Of a DNA stretch of 38,214 nucleotides, positions 33,624 to 38,214 are shown in pieces. The DNA comes from Anaerophaga thermohalophila DSM 12881. Lineage in GTDB: Bacteria; Bacteroidota; Bacteroidia; Bacteroidales; Marinilabiliaceae. The stretch spans positions 1 to 38,214 of the forward strand of contig NZ_AEWI01000042.1 of NCBI RefSeq assembly GCF_000191885.1. The letters run 5' to 3'. The notes under the pieces were generated by a model, which searched no databases, was not told the origin of the DNA, and saw nothing but the letters and a program-made list of their open reading frames with translations. Numbering within the stretch: the first letter of the stretch is position 1; every line of letters begins with the position of its first letter. Position numbers and translations under genes: made by a program.

Positions 33624-35786
33624 TTAAATTTCCCGAAACAGCATTACCGAACGACCATTTACATCAAGTTGCTGTTCGGCGTTAAGAGGTTCGCCAATCC
33701 CTTCTTCATTGAATTCAGCGTTGAAGGTATCCATTACTTTGAGCCATTTTTTCCCCCATTTCTCAGCGGGCAGAGAAAATTGAACCATATCGTGATACGA
33801 GTTAAACATGATGTAAAAACTGTCGTCAATAACCGGCTCTCCTTTATCCGATACAGCACACACGCCGTAGCCCGACAAGAAAACACCAAGTGATTTGGCA
33901 AACGTATCATTCCAGTGTTCTTCGCTCATCGCTTCACCTTCGGGGGTGAACCACTCGATATCGGTAATGTCTTTTCCTTTAATGGGCTGATATTTGAACC
34001 ATTTTTGCCGACAAAATACAGGATGTTTTTTCCGGAAATTGATCAGCTTTGAAGTAAACCCGATGAGGTTTTCGTCCTTGTTGCGCCAGTCGATCCATGA
34101 AATTTCATTGTCCTGACAGTAGGCGTTGTTATTCCCTTTTTGTGTCCTGCCCAGCTCGTCGCCGGATAGAAGCATTGGTACGCCCTGAGAAAGAAACAAT
34201 GTTGCAATAAAATTTCGGATTTGTTGTTTCCTCAATTTGTTAATGTTTTCCTCATCGGTTGGGCCTTCGACACCGTAATTCCAGGAACGATTGTGGTCTT
34301 CACCGTCTTTATTATCCTCGCCGTTGGCTTCGTTGTGTTTTTCATTGTACGAGACCAGGTCAAGCAGTGTAAAACCATCGTGGCAAGTAATAAAATTAAT
34401 GCTGGCTGTCGGCGTACGCCAGTTATCGAAATAGAGGTCTGAACTTCCCGTGAAACGGTTGGCGAATTCGGACAGCATTTCGTTGTCGCCTTTCCAGAAT
34501 TCCCGCATACAATCGCGGTATTTGGCGTTCCATTCCATCCATCCGGCCGGGAAATTGCCAACCTGAAAGCCGTCTTCACCAATGTCCCACGGTTCTGCTA
34601 TCAGTTTAACCTGCGAGAGCACGGGATCCTGATGCAACACATCGAAGAAAGAGCCCCATTTGTCAAAATCGTCGTATTCACGACCCAAAACGGGAGCCAG
34701 ATCGAATCGGAAACCATCGACATGCATTTCGGTTACCCAATAGCGAAGACTATCCATGATGAGGCGTAATATGTCAGGGTGTATCGTGTTGAGTGTATTT
34801 CCGGTTCCTGTGTAGTCGACATAATTGCGTGGGGGATCGTCTGAGAGACGGTAGTACGGCATGTTGTCTATACCTCTGAAGCTAAGGGTGGGTCCTAAGC
34901 GATTGCCTTCCCCGGTGTGGTTATATACAACATCCAGAATAACTTCGATGCCGGATTTATGAAGGTCTTTAACCATTTGTTTGAACTCTTTGACCTGATC
35001 TCCCGGAGTTCCCGATGAAGAATACCTTATATCGGGCGCAAAAAAAGCTATGGTATTGTATCCCCAGTAATTGGTGAGTCCCATTTTTACCAGACGGTGG
35101 TCGGCCACAAACTGATGGACAGGCATTAGTTCGACAGCATTGACGCCCAGATTTTTCAGGTATTTAATGCTTTCGGGATGAGACAGTCCGGCGTATGTGC
35201 CTCGAAGTTTTTCGGGGACTTGCTGCGCCAGCTTTGTGAATCCTTTTACATGCAGCTCATAAATAATGGTTTCATGTTGGGGAATATTCAGTCGCCGGTC
35301 GCCGTTCCAGTCGAAAGAATCATCGACTACAATAGATTTCGGGACAAAAGGGGCACTGTCTTTTTCATTGAACGAAAGGTCTTCCTCTTCACTTCCGGGC
35401 TGATACCCGTAAAGGGCATCGTTCCATTGTATTGTTCCGTCCAAAGCTTTCGTATAAGGGTCCATGAGAAGTTTGCCGGGATTGAATCGGGCCCCTTTTG
35501 CGGGCTCATAAGGTCCATGAATTCTGTAGCCATATCTTTGTCCGGGTTTTATTCCCGGGATATATATATGCCAATGGTTGTGTGTTCGTTCATATATTTT
35601 TATGCGTGTTTCGTTATTGTTCGTATCAAAAAGACACAGCTCTACATCATGTGCATTTTCTGAAAAGAGGGCAAAATTAACGCCTTCGCCATCCCATGTA
35701 GCACCAAGGGGATAGGGACGACCCGGCCATGCATTGATTTTTTCTGACATATCTGGATGTTTATCGAATTGTTTTAAAAATGCCAT
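33624..35786 (-). CDS. glgX: Glycogen debranching enzyme, GlgX/TreX isoamylase type
   Basis: The 720-residue GH13_11 enzyme has an N-terminal CBM48-like domain (about 20-150; YPLGATWDGEGVNFALFSEN, then VELCLFD). The catalytic barrel has VNAVELMPVHQF, VILDVVYNHTGEG, nucleophile region VDGFRFDLAPVLGREY (about 355-370), acid/base LIAEPWDIG and the third carboxylate in ITCHDGFTLLDLVSYNEKHN. A C-terminal beta-domain ends the protein. It hydrolyses alpha-1,6 branches of glycogen or limit dextrin, supplying linear maltodextrin, the substrate of both halves of the TreY-MalQ fusion encoded next. Length fits GlgX/TreX (about 650-720). It is cytoplasmic, with no signal peptide. Confidence 0.93.
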   Translation of the reverse strand: MAFLKQFDKHPDMSEKINAWPGRPYPLGATWDGEGVNFALFSENAHDVELCLFDTNNNETRIKIYERTHNHWHIYIPGIKPGQRYGYRIHGPYEPAKGARFNPGKLLMDPYTKALDGTIQWNDALYGYQPGSEEEDLSFNEKDSAPFVPKSIVVDDSFDWNGDRRLNIPQHETIIYELHVKGFTKLAQQVPEKLRGTYAGLSHPESIKYLKNLGVNAVELMPVHQFVADHRLVKMGLTNYWGYNTIAFFAPDIRYSSSGTPGDQVKEFKQMVKDLHKSGIEVILDVVYNHTGEGNRLGPTLSFRGIDNMPYYRLSDDPPRNYVDYTGTGNTLNTIHPDILRLIMDSLRYWVTEMHVDGFRFDLAPVLGREYDDFDKWGSFFDVLHQDPVLSQVKLIAEPWDIGEDGFQVGNFPAGWMEWNAKYRDCMREFWKGDNEMLSEFANRFTGSSDLYFDNWRTPTASINFITCHDGFTLLDLVSYNEKHNEANGEDNKDGEDHNRSWNYGVEGPTDEENINKLRKQQIRNFIATLFLSQGVPMLLSGDELGRTQKGNNNAYCQDNEISWIDWRNKDENLIGFTSKLINFRKKHPVFCRQKWFKYQPIKGKDITDIEWFTPEGEAMSEEHWNDTFAKSLGVFLSGYGVCAVSDKGEPVIDDSFYIMFNSYHDMVQFSLPAEKWGKKWLKVMDTFNAEFNEEGIGEPLNAEQQLDVNGRSVMLFREI

Positions 35787-35875
35787 ATTACATTAAAAAA
35801 GTAGGAAAATCAAGTGATTCGGAAATAATATTGTTGACTGAAAAAAAGGATTTAAGTGTGTTGGATAATCTGAGA

Positions 35876-36021
35876 TTGAGTGCAGTATAAAAAGCATATT
35901 TTTGTCAAAATCAAGGCGTTTTAAATTTTTTGTATCGGAGTTAACTTGTTGTTAATGAGGATGCAAAAATTTAAAACAACAATGAGTTTGGCAACAAAGA
36001 TGCTTTTTAGACCGGGCTCAA
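35876..36021. repeat. MITE-like element, type 1 core (best-preserved copy)
   Basis: The ends are TTGAGTGCAGTATAAAAAGC and GCTTTTTAGACCGGGCTCAA, complementary except for a few bases. The arms AAGGCGTTTTAAATTTTTTG and GCAAAAATTTAAAACAACAA pair around a loop containing GTTAACTTGTTGTTAAT. Total length is 146 bp with no coding frame. It begins 10 bases past the stop of the porP-like gene (minus strand) and could terminate it. The rest of the 35787-35875 spacer upstream of glgX shows no clear promoter. Confidence 0.88.
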
Positions 36022-36030
36022 GATTTCAGG

Positions 36031-37011
36031 TTAGAAATACCGGATGGAGTTGAGTTCTTCCTTTTCGACTTTCTTTTTCAAAAATATTCTGTTTCTGTTG
36101 TATTTAATCCAGCGGGTAAAATTAAAAGAAATAGTAAGCTCATGGGCCCCTTTTTTTACGATTGGCTGGCCGGGGTCTGTGGGAAATTCGTATGAGTAAA
36201 GAAAATCAATTTCTCTGGTTATTTTCATTCCAAAAAGTACGGCAGCAGCATAGTCTGGTCGGTAATTCACACCACCTTGTATGCCGTTTTCGAGGTTGAA
36301 CATCAGTCCCAAATCGGTTGTGGGAATGTCATTCTGCACAATTCGATGAATGGCCCCGAGTTTAATGGTTGCTGCTTTGGATATGTTGAACTTGATGCCA
36401 CCGGATAGGTCTATTTCCTGTGCCGATTCAAAATTCGCGGCAGCTTCTGATGCCCACGAAAGGTTCCCAACAGGTCTGTGAGGCAGTGAAACGCCCATGA
36501 AAATAGAAGGCGTGTAAAACATGAATCCTGCTCCCCACGAAGGACGAAATTCATTATCTATCGATGTTTCAAATTCGGGATCATTGTAATCGATGAGCTG
36601 AAGCTTCTGAAGGTTGAAATTAAAATGATCGGCACCAACTCTTAACCCAAGTGAAAGAAAAGCCCTTCTTGAGACTCTTATCAAATAGGCGTAATCAAAA
36701 AACAGACGGTTATACATGAAAGGTCCCGTTTGCTCCGACCACGCGCCTGCACCAATGGATGCCATGGATTCGTTGAGCGGGAAATGAATACTTGCTGAAT
36801 AAAAAGAAGGGGCATCCTCAATTCCTATCCACTGCTGACGTGAATAAATGTCGATAGCGACTGAGTTGCGGTTTCCGGCAAAAGCGGGATTGATAATTAA
36901 AGGGTGCGACATAAACTGGTTCGTCAGGGCACTCTGCTGGCCCGGGGTTTCTGTTGCAATGCCCAGCCAGATAATAAAAAAGAGTAAAAGGAAGTGCCCT
37001 GTTTTTTTCAT
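36031..37011 (-). CDS. PorP/SprF-family type IX secretion membrane protein
   Basis: The 326-residue outer-membrane protein begins MKKTGHFLLLFFIIWLGIA (signal peptide, cleaved near GQQ). QSALTNQFMSHPLIINPAFA and GNRNSVAIDIYSRQQWIGIE follow; YxxNPAxAG plus RxQW is the PorP/SprF hallmark. Alternating beta strands run to the end. I chose the ATG at 37009-37011 because it starts a clean signal peptide; an upstream in-frame TTG at 37029 adds only six residues. Members usually sit beside genes for large CHU_C-domain proteins and are thought to anchor or help secrete them. Exactly such a gene lies 83 bp upstream on the same strand, so a two-gene operon is likely. Confidence 0.92.
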   Translation of the reverse strand: MKKTGHFLLLFFIIWLGIATETPGQQSALTNQFMSHPLIINPAFAGNRNSVAIDIYSRQQWIGIEDAPSFYSASIHFPLNESMASIGAGAWSEQTGPFMYNRLFFDYAYLIRVSRRAFLSLGLRVGADHFNFNLQKLQLIDYNDPEFETSIDNEFRPSWGAGFMFYTPSIFMGVSLPHRPVGNLSWASEAAANFESAQEIDLSGGIKFNISKAATIKLGAIHRIVQNDIPTTDLGLMFNLENGIQGGVNYRPDYAAAVLFGMKITREIDFLYSYEFPTDPGQPIVKKGAHELTISFNFTRWIKYNRNRIFLKKKVEKEELNSIRYF

Positions 37012-37093
37012 GTTATTTGCGTTTGTCAAAAATTAAAGAAACGAGCGTAACACAGTAAATGGCACCTTAAGGACAGACACTATGCAGGTTAAC

Positions 37094-38056
37094 TCAATAA
37101 CTAACGTAAATACTTCCGTTGAATTGTTGATTATTGTCACCAATTTTAATAACATAATAGTATATGCCCGGAGGGACTTTTTCTCCTTTTATTGGCCCTG
37201 TATTACTAATACCCTCCCAATGGTTGTTATAGTTCTGTGACTCAAAAACAATGATTCCGTTCCTGTTAAAAACAGAGATGGATAGATTCTGGTAATAATC
37301 AAATTCAGGAATGCGAAATGTATCGTTAAAACCGTCTTCGTTTGGTGAAAAACCTTCGGGGATTATTAACGGAGTTGATGCATCATGATATGGTGTGATA
37401 AACATTACAGCCTGACCGCAATCACCCTCTTTATCACAGACCTGGTAGATCAGAGAATCCGTTTCCAGGAAATAGCTGGTAACTTTTATTTTGATTTTCA
37501 GGTCGTTGGTAATTTCAGAAAAACCGTTGTTCAGTTCTTTGGTTACAGATAATTGTATAGGCTTGTCGTATATGTATTTGTCGTTAATCAAAACATTATA
37601 CACGGCGCTGCTGTCATTATAATAAATTACGGTATCGTTTACCGGTTGGGGGACAAAGTCGTAGTCTTCAATTCTTATGAAAACACCTGCCTCGTCGCAC
37701 TGGCTATAGTTGTTACATATTCTGTATTTTAACTGGTCCTGCCCCATGTATCCTTCGTCGGGGGTATAGCTGATGCTGTTATTCGGAGTAACAAAGGCAT
37801 TCCCGTGTTGAGGCGGTTCAATAATTTCCAGTTTGCTGATGCCTTCACTCAGGCCGTAATCATTATTTGTTACTGAAATAGTCCAGGTTGAATTTTCTAT
37901 CATGTTTATATAATCATGATTGGCCGTAACCGGTTGCTGGTTTGATATTTCCGGTGAGGTGTCATCCGTGGTAACAGAAACCGCCTGTACCCCTGTAGAA
38001 AAGAGATACATGATAAAAGTAATCAATATGACAGAACCATCATTGCAACCGCTCAT
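37094..38056 (-). CDS. Secreted Ig-like protein with gliding-motility-type (CHU_C) C-terminal domain
   Basis: The 320 residues comprise a signal peptide (about 1-26; VILITFIMYLFSTGVQA) and two Ig/cadherin-like modules. The first, at about 45-135, has PPQHGNAFVTPNNSISYTPD and GYMGQDQLKYRIC, typical of Big_9 domains; the second, at about 140-225, has VNDTVIYYNDSSAVYNVLIN. The C-terminal CHU_C/type B T9SS sorting domain (about 232-320) has IPEGFSPNEDGFNDTFRI, ISVFNRNGIIVF and VPPGIYYYVIKIG. I chose ATG 38054-38056; a longer reading from 38128 begins inside a MITE-like repeat and puts 24 charged residues before the signal peptide. It is an adhesin-like surface protein, short for this class. Confidence 0.87.
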   Translation of the reverse strand: MSGCNDGSVILITFIMYLFSTGVQAVSVTTDDTSPEISNQQPVTANHDYINMIENSTWTISVTNNDYGLSEGISKLEIIEPPQHGNAFVTPNNSISYTPDEGYMGQDQLKYRICNNYSQCDEAGVFIRIEDYDFVPQPVNDTVIYYNDSSAVYNVLINDKYIYDKPIQLSVTKELNNGFSEITNDLKIKIKVTSYFLETDSLIYQVCDKEGDCGQAVMFITPYHDASTPLIIPEGFSPNEDGFNDTFRIPEFDYYQNLSISVFNRNGIIVFESQNYNNHWEGISNTGPIKGEKVPPGIYYYVIKIGDNNQQFNGSIYVSY

Positions 38057-38105
38057 TTCTTTCTTGCTTTTGTTAATATATCCTTCACACCTACACTTTT
38101 TCAGC

Positions 38106-38214
38106 CCTGAGTGCAGTATAAAAAGCATATTTTTATCAAAATCAAGGCGTTTTAAATTTTTGTACCTGTTAATGAGGATGCAAAAATTTAAAACAACAAC
38201 GAGTTTGGCAACAA
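38106..38214. repeat. MITE-like element, type 1 core, cut by the window end
   Basis: It begins CTGAGTGCAGTATAAAAAGC and follows the 35876 copy closely. It lacks about 13 bases in the loop (the GGAGTTAACTT region) and runs to the end of the window at GAGTTTGGCAACAA. It lies about 50 bp upstream of the CHU_C-domain gene, so any promoter of that gene must sit inside or beyond it. Confidence 0.82.

Noticed and set aside
38057..38128. Upstream start for the CHU_C-domain gene at 38128
   Set aside because: The ATG is part of the terminal repeat of a MITE-like element and would place 24 charged residues before a normal signal peptide; ATG at 38056 is better.

Overview
The window reads as a chromosomal segment of a Bacteroidota bacterium, most likely a Bacteroidales/Marinilabiliales-type organism. 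The evidence is a PorP/SprF-family type IX secretion protein, a neighbour ending in a gliding-motility-type (CHU_C) C-terminal sorting domain, a metK promoter of the Bacteroidota form (TTTG, 19 nt, TATCTTTG), weak Shine-Dalgarno sites, and family members (FucP-type MFS sugar carrier, Wzi-like barrel) common in that phylum. I cannot name genus or species.

Layout. 1-776: repeat-rich, non-coding leader with a LacI-type operator candidate. 777-3088: sugar MFS transporter and LacI-type regulator. 3263-4713: promoter, SAM-II riboswitch and metK, ended by a strong terminator at 4807-4856. 4857-5606: repeat copy A and a leader hairpin. 5607-26365: a large, entirely plus-strand exopolysaccharide/capsule cluster. 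It holds an initiating sugar-phosphate transferase, Wzx flippase, Wzy-like polymerase/ligase, a GT2, four GT4-like glycosyltransferases, a FemAB/GNAT-like acyltransferase, a DUF354 protein, an AsnB-type amidotransferase, a Wzi-like outer-membrane barrel, and a Wbp-type set (aminotransferase, N-acetyltransferase, oxidoreductase, UDP-sugar 6-dehydrogenase). 26536-28844: a minus-strand GNAT, a peptidase remnant and a three-PAS histidine kinase. 29158-35786: alpha-glucan genes, namely GlgX-type debranching enzyme and a TreY-MalQ fusion. 36031-38056: PorP/SprF-like protein and a CHU_C-domain secreted protein.

How the genes fit together. The dehydrogenase, WbpB-, WbpE- and WbpD-like enzymes would convert UDP-GlcNAc to UDP-2,3-diacetamido-2,3-dideoxy-glucuronic acid. 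The AsnB homologue may amidate a uronic acid, as WbpS does in Pseudomonas O-antigen. The glycosyltransferases assemble the unit, Wzx/Wzy export and polymerise it, and the Wzi-like barrel may hold it at the surface. No Wza/Wzc/Wzz export genes and no WbpI epimerase are visible. The wbpE-like gene carries a one-base frameshift at 19512-19515, so the pathway is either broken here or the base is a sequencing error.

The strongest non-coding signals are two dispersed repeat families. One (about 300-375 bp) occurs as inverted copies at 5114-5413 and 20420-20796, enclosing 15 kb of the polysaccharide cluster, with a partial copy at 28842-29056. Its edge supplies the ATG of two unrelated genes. The other is a MITE-like hairpin element of about 150 bp (11181, 26376, 35876, 38106) whose copies share termini but have two different cores. 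Three short gene remnants (AbgT transporter, M24 peptidase, glycosidase C-terminus) lie between intact genes.
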